DNA of 55,626 nt from Coleofasciculus sp. LEGE 07092 (GTDB taxonomy: Bacteria; Cyanobacteriota; Cyanobacteriia; Cyanobacteriales; Coleofasciculaceae), in NCBI RefSeq assembly GCF_015207375.1, contig NZ_JADEWY010000026.1:1-55626 (forward strand), written 5' to 3'. Positions 43,277 to 52,918 of this stretch are shown here, one piece after another. How positions within the stretch are numbered: the first letter of the stretch is position 1; each line of letters starts with the position of its first letter. The position numbers were made by a program, and so were the translations under genes. Under the pieces are notes generated by a model. It had not been told where the DNA came from and searched no databases. It saw nothing but the letters and a program-made list of their open reading frames with translations.

Positions 43277-44668
43277 ATGACTTTAGAAGATTCTTCTTTA
43301 ACCCAGATGGGACGTCTGTTCCGACGTAAACTGCTGTCAGTACTAGCGGATTTGCGACTAGCGATCGTGCTGTTGTTGGCGATCGCTCTTTTTAGCATCA
43401 GCGGTACGGTACTTGAACAAGGTCAATCCCTGGCGTTCTATCAAGGGAATTATCCAGAACATCCAGCCCTCTTTGGTTTCCTAAGCTGGAAAGTTATCGT
43501 AGTGCTGGGACTAGACCACGTATACCGCACTTGGTGGTTTTTGTCAATTCTTATCTTGTTTGGCAGTAGCCTCACTGCCTGTACCTTCACCCGTCAGTTT
43601 CCCGCCCTCAAAGCGGCACGCCGCTGGAAGTATTACACCGAACCCCGCCAGTTTCAGAAACTTGCCCTTAGTGCTGAACTGGAAACGGGTTCTATTGATT
43701 CCTTATCTAAATTGCTGCAAGAACGCCGCTATCGTGTGTTTCGAGAAGGAGATACCCTCTATGCCCGTAAGGGAATTATCGGGCGTATTGGTCCGATTGT
43801 TGTCCATGCCAGTATGCTGATTATCCTGGCAGGAGCAATTTTGGGAGCCATGACTGGATTTATCGCTCAAGAACTGGTTCCTAGTGGCGAAACCTTTCAA
43901 GTGCAAAATATTATTGATGCAGGTCCTTGGGCAAAGCCGAAAATTCTTAAAGATTGGTCAGTACGAGTGAATCGCTTCTGGATTGATTACACGCCAGAAG
44001 GAGGAATTGACCAATTTTACTCCGACTTATCGGTTCTGGATGATCAAGAACAGGAAGTTGACAAACAAACCATCTACGTTAACAAACCCCTGCGTTATAA
44101 AGGGGTTACGTTCTACCAAACGGACTGGGGAATTGCTGGCGTGCAAGTGCAGTTGAACAACAGTCCTATTTTCCAGCTACCCATGGCACAACTCGATACG
44201 GGGGGTAAAGGGCGTATTTGGGGAACGTGGGTGCCGATAAAACCGGATTTGAGTGAAGGAGTCTCGGTGCTGGCAAAAGACTTGCAGGGAATTCTACTAG
44301 TGTACGATACCACGGGTAAGTTGGTTTCTACTGTGCGTCCAGGAATGGCAACCCAAGTCAATGGTATTACTCTGCGCATTAAGGATATTATTGGTAGCAC
44401 GGGCTTACAAATCAAAGCTGACCCAGGTATTCCGATGGTTTATACAGGCTTTGGTTTGTTGATGGTGGGGGTAATTATGAGCTATGTTTCCCATTCTCAG
44501 ATTTGGGCATTGCAAAAAGGCGATCGCTTTTATGCTGGTGGCAGAACTAACCGTGCTCAAGTTGCCTTTGAGCGCGAAGTGATAGAGATTTTAGATCGGT
44601 TGAGCGGAAAAAATCCGTCAGTAGAGGTTCCTGCTGTAGCTAGAGAATCCCTTGCTAGTCAGAGTTAA
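43277..44668 (+). CDS. ccs1: Cytochrome c biogenesis protein ResB (Ccs1)
   Basis: The 463-residue protein starts after a short AT-rich gap from ccdA. Early helices [20 protein letters not shown] and [17 protein letters not shown] are followed by a large soluble loop (about 215-375; [18 protein letters not shown]) and a last helix near residue 395 ([19 protein letters not shown]). This is the ResB/Ccs1 layout: with CcsA it forms the system II haem-ligation complex. No ccsA gene is in this window. The length agrees with the family (about 450). Confidence 0.93.
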   Translation: MTLEDSSLTQMGRLFRRKLLSVLADLRLAIVLLLAIALFSISGTVLEQGQSLAFYQGNYPEHPALFGFLSWKVIVVLGLDHVYRTWWFLSILILFGSSLTACTFTRQFPALKAARRWKYYTEPRQFQKLALSAELETGSIDSLSKLLQERRYRVFREGDTLYARKGIIGRIGPIVVHASMLIILAGAILGAMTGFIAQELVPSGETFQVQNIIDAGPWAKPKILKDWSVRVNRFWIDYTPEGGIDQFYSDLSVLDDQEQEVDKQTIYVNKPLRYKGVTFYQTDWGIAGVQVQLNNSPIFQLPMAQLDTGGKGRIWGTWVPIKPDLSEGVSVLAKDLQGILLVYDTTGKLVSTVRPGMATQVNGITLRIKDIIGSTGLQIKADPGIPMVYTGFGLLMVGVIMSYVSHSQIWALQKGDRFYAGGRTNRAQVAFEREVIEILDRLSGKNPSVEVPAVARESLASQS

Positions 44669-44711
44669 TTGAGTCAAATCTTGCAGCACTGACAATGAAC
44701 CCCAAGATACT

Positions 44712-44778
44712 GTAAGGTGGGCAAAAGTAACTAAAGATAGCCTAAGCATTTCAGCCTTAGAAATTTTGCCCACCCTAC
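44712..44778. repeat. MITE-like inverted repeat with GTAAGGTGGGCAAAA arms
   Basis: GTAAGGTGGGCAAAA (44712-44726) pairs with TTTTGCCCACCCTAC (44764-44778), 14 of 15 matching. CCTAAG and CTTAG form a nested inner stem. It lies downstream of the ccs1 stop and might end transcription. Confidence 0.75.
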
Positions 44779-44816
44779 CTAAAATCGGCGGCTCCTCCAC
44801 TCCCCCACATAGCATT

Positions 44817-44860
44817 TAGGCAATCCATCGCCCCCTTGCGGGAGTGAGATGAATTGCCTA
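44817..44860. repeat. Inverted repeat TAGGCAATCCATC...GATGAATTGCCTA
   Basis: Arms match at 12 of 13 positions with an 18-base loop. The arm is related to the palindrome half within the kinase gene at 15742-15767. It lies just past the 3' end of the DUF3155 gene. Confidence 0.7.
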
Positions 44861-44896
44861 TATCTATAAAAAGCGCCTGTCAGTAAGTTCAGCTAT

Positions 44897-45217
44897 CTAT
44901 AAGCGGCTACCAGCAGCGACTGCAGTCTTTTCCCCAGGAGAGTCAAGTATCCGCAGACTCGGGAAAAGAAAATGATTTTCTTCGACATATTGAGCTCCAA
45001 ATAAACCTTTCTCTGCCCAGAAATAACGGTCTGTGGTATGCTCATTTCGCTTAACTAGCAGCAAAGCAGGTGGAATAATTCCTGCTGATTGAATATACTT
45101 CCGTGCTGCTGTCACCGGTTTATCTTCACCGCTCTCTATATTATACTGAGGCACGTGCTCCAGGATCTTGCGCCCCTCTTGGCGGCGGCGACTCTTGCGC
45201 TTGCGTCTTCTTGCCAA
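44897..45217 (-). CDS. DUF3155-family protein, TTG start
   Basis: The 106-residue protein begins LARRRKRKSRRRQEG (first codon TTG) and includes KILEHVPQYNIESGEDKPV and RYFWAEKGLFGAQYVEENHF. These match the cyanobacterial family DUF3155, function unknown. The start rests on an excellent AGGAGG site 8 bases before TTG 45217; the upstream Met at 45295 would give 26 unrelated residues. The very basic N-terminus suggests nucleic-acid contact. It is transcribed away from the following histidine kinase gene. Confidence 0.85.
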   Translation of the reverse strand: MARRRKRKSRRRQEGRKILEHVPQYNIESGEDKPVTAARKYIQSAGIIPPALLLVKRNEHTTDRYFWAEKGLFGAQYVEENHFLFPSLRILDSPGEKTAVAAGSRL

Positions 45218-45648
45218 CCTCTTTACCTCCTCTTTCTGCTGACAGTTGTAATGATAGTTACAAAAGCCGTCGTAAGTATATCGGCTTGACTCCAAAATAT
45301 CAACTTATTTTCAGGGTTTGTTACACAGTTCTAAAGTGCCTCAAAGGTAAACACAAAAGTAATTTCCCCACTTGATAAGTCCAGATTTTGCAACACAAAC
45401 TTTTAATTAACTTAACATAAATTCATAAAAGATACCAGCCGCTTTTAACTCATTCTATGGCTTGAAATGGATGCTCTGAAAGCATTTCATCGAAAATTGT
45501 TGAAGCAAACTCACCTATCTTACCGTAAACTTTGGTAAAGTCGTCTCATTCTCACGGTACAGGTTGATTGACAAGCTCAATAATTGAAGACACCTGCATC
45601 ATGGTCAGTTTTGTAACAATTCCGACATTATAGTAGAAAGAAGCCATT
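45218..45648. other. Divergent AT-rich regulatory spacer
   Basis: About 430 bases without a gene. It includes the hairpin GAAATG...CATTTC at about 45464-45490 and several AT-rich candidate promoters, none clear enough to assign. It must serve both the DUF3155 gene and the histidine kinase gene. Confidence 0.45.
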
Positions 45649-47151
45649 GTGGTTTCCCAGCAAGAATCCTGTCCTGCATTAAACGTTTTCATGTTCACTC
45701 CTGCTAGCTCGGAATTTGTAGCCCTGTGTCAGTCGCAGGTGACAGTACTCACCCAAGGTTTAGGAGCTGCCTTGAGTGCTGTGTATTTAACCACCGAAGA
45801 ACTGGTAGAGGGAGCGCAACCCAAACTAATTCCGATTGTGGTACATCCTGAAGCCGCTAGTGTGTGGGAAGAAGATGAGAGTGATTTGGTGCTACCCGAA
45901 CAAATGGGTAACATTGACACCCTACCCCGATTGTCGAAACCAGTTCCCCGACTGCTTCCTCAGATATCTGCAAATAAACCCGAGGTGGATTCAACGTCAG
46001 CGGAGTGGGATGGTGATCCATTAGATCGCCGACAGCGCCAAATGGTTTTGCCCCTCATGCATGAAGGTGTGGTGATGGGGGTGCTAGTGACAGCTCGTGA
46101 AGACCGACCGTGGAACGAGAGAGAACAGACAACCATTGAACGCATTGCTCGGACCCTAACGATCGCTTACCTTCTAGAGCGTCGGCGAGTATGGTATGAG
46201 CAGCAGTTCACTCAAACTAAAAACCTGCAAGCACGACAACGAGATGTCCTTGACGATATCTTGCATCAATTTCGTAACCCCCTAACTGCCTTGCGGACAT
46301 TCGGCAAGTTGCTGATCAAGCGCCTGTTACCTGAAGATAACAACCGTGAAGTTGCCTCTAGTATCGTGCGAGAGAGCGATCGCCTGCAAGAGTTGCTGCA
46401 AGAGTTTGACGAATGTCTGGACATGACTCAAACCGATATAGAGCCACTGGCACTCCCCCCGGAAGCGACGGCTGAAGCTACCCCAGTCCCCGTTGAAGCC
46501 AGAAAAATGCCTCTAACCCCTGACTTAGAACACTCACGAGAAGATAGTCCCCATCGAGCAGAAACAACCCAGTCAGGATTACCCCTCCTGGCTGGCAAAA
46601 GCTTAAATATAGAGTCCTTTTCCATCAACGATGTTTTAGAACCCCTGCTTTTGTCTGCCACAGCGATCGCTCAAGAACGGGATCTAGAATTGCACATCTC
46701 AATCCCTACTGATTTACCCCCCGTGCGCGGCAATGCTAGAGGGTTACGGGAAGTTTTGAATAATTTAATCGAGAACGCCCTCAAATACACGCCAGCAGGC
46801 GGACAGATTGATATCCAAGTCAGTATCGGCAGACAAATCACTGATACTGAAAGGATAGCGATCGCGATTAGCGACACCGGTCCTGGTATTGCGCCCCAAG
46901 ACTTAGAACATCTGTTTGAGCGACATTATCGGGGAGTTCAAGCATTCACGAGCATTCCCGGTAGTGGTTTGGGTTTGGCAATTGCCAAAGAACTCATCGA
47001 ACAAATGCACGGTGAAATCAAAGTGCTGAGTCCCGCCCAATCAACCTGGATTCAACAAAATAGGCAAATAGCAATGGGTACTCTTGACAGTAACTCCACC
47101 AAGGGAACAACCTTTATCGTCTCGTTAGCGATCGCAGAAACAAACAGTTAA
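45649..47151 (+). CDS. GAF-domain sensor histidine kinase
   Basis: The 500-residue protein starts at GTG 45649 (MVSQQESCPALNVF). Residues about 15-185 look GAF-like; a dimerisation helix carries the phospho-acceptor His in ILHQFRNPLTALRTFGKLL (about residue 205). An unusual Pro/Glu-rich insert (about 265-315) precedes the ATPase domain, with boxes LNNLIENALKYTPAGG, ISDTGPGIAPQDL and GSGLGLAIAKELIEQ. No receiver gene is adjacent. It is soluble. It is probably monocistronic, since repeats and a new start separate it from the next gene. Confidence 0.88.
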   Translation: MVSQQESCPALNVFMFTPASSEFVALCQSQVTVLTQGLGAALSAVYLTTEELVEGAQPKLIPIVVHPEAASVWEEDESDLVLPEQMGNIDTLPRLSKPVPRLLPQISANKPEVDSTSAEWDGDPLDRRQRQMVLPLMHEGVVMGVLVTAREDRPWNEREQTTIERIARTLTIAYLLERRRVWYEQQFTQTKNLQARQRDVLDDILHQFRNPLTALRTFGKLLIKRLLPEDNNREVASSIVRESDRLQELLQEFDECLDMTQTDIEPLALPPEATAEATPVPVEARKMPLTPDLEHSREDSPHRAETTQSGLPLLAGKSLNIESFSINDVLEPLLLSATAIAQERDLELHISIPTDLPPVRGNARGLREVLNNLIENALKYTPAGGQIDIQVSIGRQITDTERIAIAISDTGPGIAPQDLEHLFERHYRGVQAFTSIPGSGLGLAIAKELIEQMHGEIKVLSPAQSTWIQQNRQIAMGTLDSNSTKGTTFIVSLAIAETNS

Positions 47152-47211
47152 GAATGATAGGTAAGGACAAAGGAAACATTATACTCCTTGCAAATGTCCA
47201 GTTTTAATCAC

Positions 47212-47262
47212 CACTCCCAACTCCCCACTCCCAACTCCCCACTCCCCACTCCCCATTCCCGT
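47212..47262. repeat. Tandem heptamer tract (CCCACTC/CCAACTC)
   Basis: Seven-base units CACTCCC, AACTCCC and CATTCCC repeat about six times between the histidine kinase and the glycosyltransferase. Related single tracts occur near 31170, 41090 and 51900. Confidence 0.85.
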
Positions 47263-47287
47263 AACAAGTCTATTTAGGAGAGTTATA

Positions 47288-48289
47288 TTGAGAAAACTTT
47301 ACTTCCTAGTCCCCGGAACAGTTGGTCAATTCGCCTGTGGTGGTTTATGGGCAGAGCTAAAAACACTCAATCTTGCCAAACAAGTCTGTAGTGCTGATGT
47401 CGTGACGTACCGCCACCGAGAAAAGGACACTCTGTTTCTCAATGACCTGCTCAAAACTAAAAATTTAGATGATGTTATTTTTGTGATTAGCTGGGGATTC
47501 GATATTCCCAAACTGGTTGCTAAACTAAAGCCCTATAATGTTGTTTACCACGCCCATAGCGCAGGCTATCGATTCAATCTGCCTGCCAGTATTCCTATTA
47601 TTACAGTGAGTCGAAATACTATGGGATACTGGGGACAAAAATCACCCCATTCCCTTATTTATCATTTACCCAATCAAATTTCTGATGACTTTAAAAATTT
47701 AAAGTGTGAACGAGATATTGATGTTTTAGTTCAAAATCGAAAATCGTCGGAGTATTTAATTCAGGAATTGATTCCAGCATTACAAAACCATTGTAACGTT
47801 AGAGTTATTGATTCTTATGTAGATGATTTGCCAGGACTCTTCAATCGGGCTCAGGTTTATCTCTACGATTCCGCAGAGTACTGGGCGCAACAGAGAGTTA
47901 GTGAGGGGTTTGGTTTGCAACCGATGGAAGCCATTGCCTGTGGTTGTCAAGTTTTTTCTAGCGTCAATGGTGGACTCTCTGATTACTTAGACCCCGGATT
48001 TAATTGCTATAAAATTGCTGGATATTCAAAAGAGTATGATATTCAACGCATCTTGAAAGTGCTTGACAATTCAGCATTTTTGACAATAACTGAAGAGTGT
48101 ATTGCAGAGTATCGGGCTGAGACTATTGTTAAACGGTTGCAAGTCATTTTGGATGATATCAACAACTTCTTTAACCACAAAAAACAGTGTCCATTCCCTA
48201 TCAAAAGCTTAACGAATATACGGCTTACAAAATTAAGAGTGAAGAGTATAGTCAGCAAGGTAAGGAAGAGATATTTAAATGGAAGTTAG
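47288..48289 (+). CDS. Glycosyltransferase, GT4-like, TTG start
   Basis: The 333-residue protein begins LRKLYFLVPGTVGQFACGG with a TTG codon, and an AGGAG site about 8 bases upstream supports this start. The C-terminal domain holds the donor-binding block VSEGFGLQPMEAIACGCQVF (about 203-222), typical of GT-B enzymes of family 4. The N-terminal domain is shorter than in most members. The acceptor is unknown; exopolysaccharide or glycolipid synthesis are possible. There are no neighbouring sugar genes. Confidence 0.8.
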   Translation: MRKLYFLVPGTVGQFACGGLWAELKTLNLAKQVCSADVVTYRHREKDTLFLNDLLKTKNLDDVIFVISWGFDIPKLVAKLKPYNVVYHAHSAGYRFNLPASIPIITVSRNTMGYWGQKSPHSLIYHLPNQISDDFKNLKCERDIDVLVQNRKSSEYLIQELIPALQNHCNVRVIDSYVDDLPGLFNRAQVYLYDSAEYWAQQRVSEGFGLQPMEAIACGCQVFSSVNGGLSDYLDPGFNCYKIAGYSKEYDIQRILKVLDNSAFLTITEECIAEYRAETIVKRLQVILDDINNFFNHKKQCPFPIKSLTNIRLTKLRVKSIVSKVRKRYLNGS

Positions 48290-48412
48290 TCATGATAGCA
48301 AAACTACCACCGGGCAGGCAAAATTCCTACCCTACAAAGAAAATCTTTATACTGTAAATTGTGGAATGGGCGGGACGCCCATCCTGAAAAAAGGGCTAAA
48401 AAAGAATTAAAT

Positions 48413-49669
48413 TCACTGTAAAGTTTGCTGATTCACTCGCTCAATTTGACGAGCAAAATGAGTTTCGCGGTACTTCAAAGATTGGGCGAGTTCCAATCCT
48501 TTTTGAAAGGATGCTAAGGCTTTGGCATAGTTTTCTTGATTCAGATAAATCTGACCCATTTGGTCGTAAGTATTCATCAAACCATAGAAATCGTAGGAAT
48601 ACTGGTCTACGGTGATTAGAGTTTCGTAAACTTGTAGGGCGTACTCCGGCTGATCATCAGCTACATAGAGTAATGCTAGTTTTTCTAAAGCATCGCTGGC
48701 ATAGGCAAACTGTTGGACAGACCAAGCTAGGGCATAGGCTTCTTGATAACTTTGAGATGCTTCATCGACTCGATCTAGCACTTCATAGTCGGCACCAATG
48801 GAGATTTTTAATGCAGGTATCTGAATGTAGTTTTGCTGGTTGATGTAACTTTCTATCAGTCTTTCTTTCATCCGCAGAGCATTCTCTGGTTCCTTAGCTT
48901 GGTTGTAGACATTAATTAACTCCTGTAGGTACTCAACTTCAGCAACCCGATCGCGCCGCGCCTGAGCCATTGTTAGCAGTTCCTCATAGGTGGCGGCAGC
49001 TTTCGGGTAGTCGAACCAAGCCAAGTGCAATTGAGCGATCGTGTTAAGGGTTTCTTCTTGGGCTGTGGTGTCGCCCTGCTGACGCGCATCTGCTAGAATT
49101 TGCTCGTAGACTGCCAGGGCTTGTCCTGGAACGCGCATTTGTCGGTAAGCTTCACCCAACGCATTTAAAAGGGGCTGATCAAGAGTTCCCTGGGTCTGTT
49201 CTTCCTGCTGAATGGTTTCCAGGCGTGCTGTAATAAGCTGTACCTCTGGCTTATAATTTTTGCTCCAAGCAATTTCCCCAACACGCCCCAAGGCTTTCAC
49301 TTCTCCAATTGAACCTTCTAGTACTCGCCGCAGTCGAATTTCTCGATACCAGATGTCAAAGGCTGTTTCCCGATTGCCAGCTCTGAGTTCGGCTGCGGCT
49401 TGAGCGTTGAGTTCATCTAAATCTTCCCTTAGATTACGGCGTTCTAAGGGGCTTAGGGGGCGCTCGACTGGCGGGTTGGGTAGCAGGGGATCAGAGGTGG
49501 CATCTAGTTCTAGGGGATTGGGTTTATCCGTTTCATTGGATTGTGCCAGTGCTACAGCATTGAAGCACAGCAAGAGTGCGGTAGTCCAAAATGCTACCTG
49601 TCCCCATCTCAGAAGTTTGGGTTGTTTGAAATGCACAGCTTCCTGAATTGATTTCATTACAAATTTCAA
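48413..49669 (-). CDS. Exported tetratricopeptide-repeat protein
   Basis: The 418-residue protein has an N-terminal hydrophobic signal segment (about residues 20-43, ending NAVALAQS), then an acidic Pro-rich stretch and tandem helical repeats from about residue 80 to the end, such as YEQILADARQQGDTTAQEE and YDQMGQIYLNQENYAKALAS. TPR arrays bind partner proteins. Export suggests a periplasmic or lumenal scaffold. An in-frame Met at residue 5 is an alternative start. It is divergent from the phytase-like gene. Confidence 0.82.
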   Translation of the reverse strand: MKFVMKSIQEAVHFKQPKLLRWGQVAFWTTALLLCFNAVALAQSNETDKPNPLELDATSDPLLPNPPVERPLSPLERRNLREDLDELNAQAAAELRAGNRETAFDIWYREIRLRRVLEGSIGEVKALGRVGEIAWSKNYKPEVQLITARLETIQQEEQTQGTLDQPLLNALGEAYRQMRVPGQALAVYEQILADARQQGDTTAQEETLNTIAQLHLAWFDYPKAAATYEELLTMAQARRDRVAEVEYLQELINVYNQAKEPENALRMKERLIESYINQQNYIQIPALKISIGADYEVLDRVDEASQSYQEAYALAWSVQQFAYASDALEKLALLYVADDQPEYALQVYETLITVDQYSYDFYGLMNTYDQMGQIYLNQENYAKALASFQKGLELAQSLKYRETHFARQIERVNQQTLQ

Positions 49670-49860
49670 TAGTAGTTTAGGTAGTATTCAGACCCAAATT
49701 GACGATTGAATTCGCTTCAAAGTTTCTGTTATCTGGGGCGGAAGAGGGATTTAGGGTGAGGGCAAAGGACTTTTGTCAGTCAATCAGCCTTCCCCATTGA
49801 ACTTGCACCGATTAGGATAGGCAAGATATCTATTCCACAAGAGTTTTAACAGCAACAATA

Positions 49861-51150
49861 ATGCAAACTAGAGGTGGAACAGCTTACCGACCCAAACTCG
49901 ACCCCTCTACAGAACTCATGACTCAACTGATAAATCCTAACCGCTCCAGGTTACAAGCATCTCGCCTGTTATTTTCCCTATTATTGGTTGCTGCGATCGC
50001 TTTTTTAACGTTTCTGACTACTAGCTGTGGCTCCTCCCAAGCCAGAACCGCAGAACAGCGCACCTTTCTCGACCTTTCCCTCAATTTCTTGGGGGAGTAC
50101 CAGTTACCCAAGATGACATTCGAGGATACGCAGGTTGGGGGATTGTCGGCGTTGAGTTATGACCGAAAAAGCGATCGCTTCTTGGCTCTTTCTGATGACC
50201 GCTCATCGTTAGCCCCGGCTCGATTTTACACGCTCAAGCTTTCCATCGACCACCGGGATACTGGAGAAATTGGCATTGAAAATGTAGAGGTTGAAAACGT
50301 TACTTTTCTTAAAAACGAGAATGGCGAAACCTATACAAAAGGAAGCATTGACCCGGAAGGCATTGCCCTATCACCGAGGGGAACAGTATTTGTCTCTAGT
50401 GAAGGGGTTCCCAGTCAGGAAATTACGCCCTTTATCCGGGAGTTTGACCGCCAAACTGGACAGCAGCAGGAAAGCTTAAGAATTCCTGAGCGGTATCTGC
50501 CCAATGATACTACGCAGGAGGAACAACCGCCTCGTGGAATTCAGGAGAACTTGGGCTTCGAGTCCTTGACCTTTGAACCTCTCAGCTTGGCAGCAGCGAG
50601 TGGTGATCCTTTTCGTTTGTTTACCGCTACGGAATCAGCCCTATTTCAAGATAGCTTGCCACCGGATTCTGAAAACGTTCCCCGCCTTCGTTTGATGCAC
50701 TATTTAATTGGCAATATCGCGCCGCCGACGCTAGTTGCCGAACATCTTTACTTACTGAATCCAGCTCCCAAGGGTGCGATTGATAATGGGTTAACTGAAT
50801 TAGTTACCTTAGATACGGAGGGGCGCTTTCTCAGTTTAGAGCGCAGCTATGGTTTATTTGGTGCTGGTGCCAAGATTTTTCAAGTTGTGATGAGTGGAGC
50901 AACAGATACGTCTAATATTGCTAGTCTCAAGGGTGACATTTCTAGAGTTGATCCGGTGAAGAAAAAGTTGCTATTGGATTTAAGTGAACTGGGTATTTAT
51001 CTAGATAACCTGGAGGGTATGACCCTCGGACCTCGCCTGCCGGATGGCAGTCAGAGTTTAGTGTTAGTTAGCGATAATAATTTTAGCAACGCTCAGGTGA
51101 CACAGTTTTTGTTGTTTAGTTTAAAGGCGGGAAACTCACAAAGCAACTGA
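49861..51150 (+). CDS. Phytase-like (esterase-like) lipoprotein
   Basis: The 429-residue protein has a hydrophobic segment (about 36-52) ending in lipobox TTSC (Cys56), so it is probably an outer-membrane or periplasmic lipoprotein. The body includes VGGLSALSYDRKSDRFLALS, SIDPEGIALSPRGTVFVSSE and LDNLEGMTLGPRLPDGS, blocks of the phytase-like beta-propeller family, which may be phosphodiesterases or Ca-binding. The start could be ATG 49918 (MTQLINPNR), which gives a more usual signal length; I keep 49861 for completeness. Confidence 0.82.
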   Translation: MQTRGGTAYRPKLDPSTELMTQLINPNRSRLQASRLLFSLLLVAAIAFLTFLTTSCGSSQARTAEQRTFLDLSLNFLGEYQLPKMTFEDTQVGGLSALSYDRKSDRFLALSDDRSSLAPARFYTLKLSIDHRDTGEIGIENVEVENVTFLKNENGETYTKGSIDPEGIALSPRGTVFVSSEGVPSQEITPFIREFDRQTGQQQESLRIPERYLPNDTTQEEQPPRGIQENLGFESLTFEPLSLAAASGDPFRLFTATESALFQDSLPPDSENVPRLRLMHYLIGNIAPPTLVAEHLYLLNPAPKGAIDNGLTELVTLDTEGRFLSLERSYGLFGAGAKIFQVVMSGATDTSNIASLKGDISRVDPVKKKLLLDLSELGIYLDNLEGMTLGPRLPDGSQSLVLVSDNNFSNAQVTQFLLFSLKAGNSQSN

Positions 51151-51212
51151 AGCAATAACTTGATCACCCCTCAGTGCTACGATAAAGAGCAAAAGTAGCA
51201 GGCAGTAACTTC

Positions 51213-51836
51213 ATGTCTGTCTCCACTCCATCCAACGCACCAAACTTTAGACAAACTCCAACTGTACCAACCGAACCCGTTTGGCGCTTCAGTGTTGCTC
51301 AGTACCACCAGATGATTCGCTCTGGTATCTTAACCGAAGACGATCCAGTGGAACTGCTCGAAGGGTGGATAATTTACAAAATGCCCAAAAATCCCCCCCA
51401 CCGTGCCGCGACAAAACTGACTCGAAATGCGTTGGAAGACATTGTGCCTTTAGGGTGGTACGTCGATGCCCAAGAACCCATTACTCTAGACAATAGTGAG
51501 CCAGAGCCGGATGTTGTCATTGTTCGAGGCAATACTCGTGATTATCTTGATCGCCATCCCGGTTCGCAAGATATAGCCTTGGTTGTTGAAATTGCAGACT
51601 CTACCCTAGAGCGCGATCGCACCTTTAAAAAACGCATCTATGCCCGTGCAGGCATTCAGGTTTATTGGATCATAAACCTTCCTGAACAACAACTAGAAGT
51701 TTATACAGAACCTATCGAGTTAGCTTCAGAACCAACCTATCAGCAGTGCCAAAATTACAGCCTATCGGATGAAGTTGCGGTTGTCATTGAAGGACGTGAA
51801 GTGAGTCGCTTAAATGTGCGGGACTTATTGCCCTAA
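51213..51836 (+). CDS. Uma2-family (DUF820) putative endonuclease
   Basis: The 207 residues show the PD-(D/E)xK arrangement: EPEPDVVIVRG (about 89-99), LVVEIADSTLERDR (about 115-128) and a Lys/Tyr segment KKRIYARAGIQVYWIINL. The family is hugely expanded in cyanobacteria, often as stand-alone genes, and its true role is unsettled. There is no partner antitoxin-like gene adjacent. ATG 51213 gives the usual family length. Confidence 0.9.
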   Translation: MSVSTPSNAPNFRQTPTVPTEPVWRFSVAQYHQMIRSGILTEDDPVELLEGWIIYKMPKNPPHRAATKLTRNALEDIVPLGWYVDAQEPITLDNSEPEPDVVIVRGNTRDYLDRHPGSQDIALVVEIADSTLERDRTFKKRIYARAGIQVYWIINLPEQQLEVYTEPIELASEPTYQQCQNYSLSDEVAVVIEGREVSRLNVRDLLP

Positions 51837-51916
51837 ACCCAAAGGAGCGATCGCCTTCATATAGCGTTTCCTCGTGTCGTGAGGTACACTAAGTTTTCCT
51901 CCCAACTCCCCACTCC

Positions 51917-52630
51917 TTAATCCAACTCTCGCCGTCCTTCCAATGCCCGTGCTAATGTCACCTCATCGGCGTATTCCAAATCGCCACCCATGGGTAAACC
52001 AAAAGCAATTCGAGTCACTTTCGTAAAAGGCTTCAGCAATTGACCGATATACAGAGTTGTTGTCTCACCTTCGACACTGGGGCTAATCGCTAAAATAACC
52101 TCCCCAGTCTTATTTTGGCTAACTCGGCGCACCAGAGATTCAATATGCAGTTGATCCGGTCCTATCCCCTCCATAGGAGAGATGACGCCGCCGAGAACGT
52201 GATACTTACCGCGATACTCGCGGGTTTTTTCCAGGGCAATCACATCGCGGGAGTCGGCGACGACACAGATCGTGCTATTGTCTCGATTGGTGTTGCGGCA
52301 GATTTCGCAAACTGGTTCAGCAGACAGATGAAAGCAAACCTGACACAAGCCTACTTGCCGTTTAGCTTCAATTAAGGCTTGTGCGAGGGCTTTGACTTCT
52401 TCCTCTGAGCGTTTGAGGATATGCAGCGCCAGTCGTTGGGCTGTTTTAGGACCAACTCCGGGTAAGCGTTGCAGTTGCTCAATCAGACGAGCTAGGGGGC
52501 GTGTGTATACCGTGATTTTTCTCCCAGTCTGTGTGCCTTGATCATTTATAATACCTGGCTTAAGTGACAGCTCCGACACTGTACTCGAAGAGTCAGTGTC
52601 GGCTTCGGAGCCTATCCATCCCGACACCAA
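51917..52630 (-). CDS. recR: Recombination mediator RecR, without an ATG start
   Basis: RecR loads RecA at gapped DNA with RecF and RecO. The helix-hairpin-helix [18 protein letters not shown], the C4 zinc finger [16 protein letters not shown] and the Toprim part [13 protein letters not shown] are all present. Homologues begin at [13 protein letters not shown]; here the codon before that is GTA, not a start. The only canonical in-frame upstream starts are GTG 52579 and TTG 52630, both within repeat-like sequence. A GGGAG site lies 9 bases before the GTA and 4 before an ATC. The true start is uncertain; the extent given uses TTG 52630. Confidence 0.88.
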   Translation of the reverse strand: MVSGWIGSEADTDSSSTVSELSLKPGIINDQGTQTGRKITVYTRPLARLIEQLQRLPGVGPKTAQRLALHILKRSEEEVKALAQALIEAKRQVGLCQVCFHLSAEPVCEICRNTNRDNSTICVVADSRDVIALEKTREYRGKYHVLGGVISPMEGIGPDQLHIESLVRRVSQNKTGEVILAISPSVEGETTTLYIGQLLKPFTKVTRIAFGLPMGGDLEYADEVTLARALEGRRELD

Positions 52631-52690
52631 GCCGAGTACCGCTATGGTGTCGCGCTTTCGGCGAAGAAAGCTAAAAAAGGTAGTCTAACA

Positions 52691-52762
52691 AGCTGGTGAC
52701 AAGATTTGAACTTGCGACCGGCTGATTACAAATCAGCTGCTCTACCACTGAGCTACACCAGC
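52691..52762 (-). tRNA. tRNA-Thr (UGU)
   Basis: The 72-base gene has acceptor arms GCTGGTG/CACCAGC, a D-arm GCTCAGTGGTAGAGC, an anticodon stem GCTGA/TCAGC with loop TTTGTAA (anticodon TGT) and a TPsiC loop GTTCAAATC. The discriminator base is T and CCA is not encoded. It sits directly upstream of recR. Confidence 0.95.
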
Positions 52763-52839
52763 AACTATCAATTAGCATAGCAAATCGTAGCAGTAACTGT
52801 CCCAACTCGTACGGGGGGATAAAGGAGCAAGGTTGTAGG

Positions 52840-52896
52840 GGCAGGTTTGATAGATCACCTTTCGGGAGAAACATAGATAACGTTACTAAACCTGCC
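52840..52896. terminator. Inverted repeat GGCAGGTTT...AAACCTGCC followed by T-run
   Basis: Nine-base arms match perfectly across a 39-base loop, and on the plus strand TTTTTT follows directly. As a terminator it would act on plus-strand transcripts; on the minus strand, where nifS and the tRNA are transcribed, it lacks a T-run. It may simply be a dispersed repeat. Confidence 0.45.
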
Positions 52897-52918
52897 TTTT
52901 TTAGGAAAGTTTCCTCAA

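Noticed and set aside
47212..47262. Possible CRISPR-like array
   Set aside because: The units are 7 bases with no spacers; it is a simple tandem repeat. No CRISPR array or cas gene was seen in the window.
51213..51836. Uma2 gene as part of a toxin-antitoxin or defence system
   Set aside because: No partner gene is adjacent, and the family is common as single genes in cyanobacteria.
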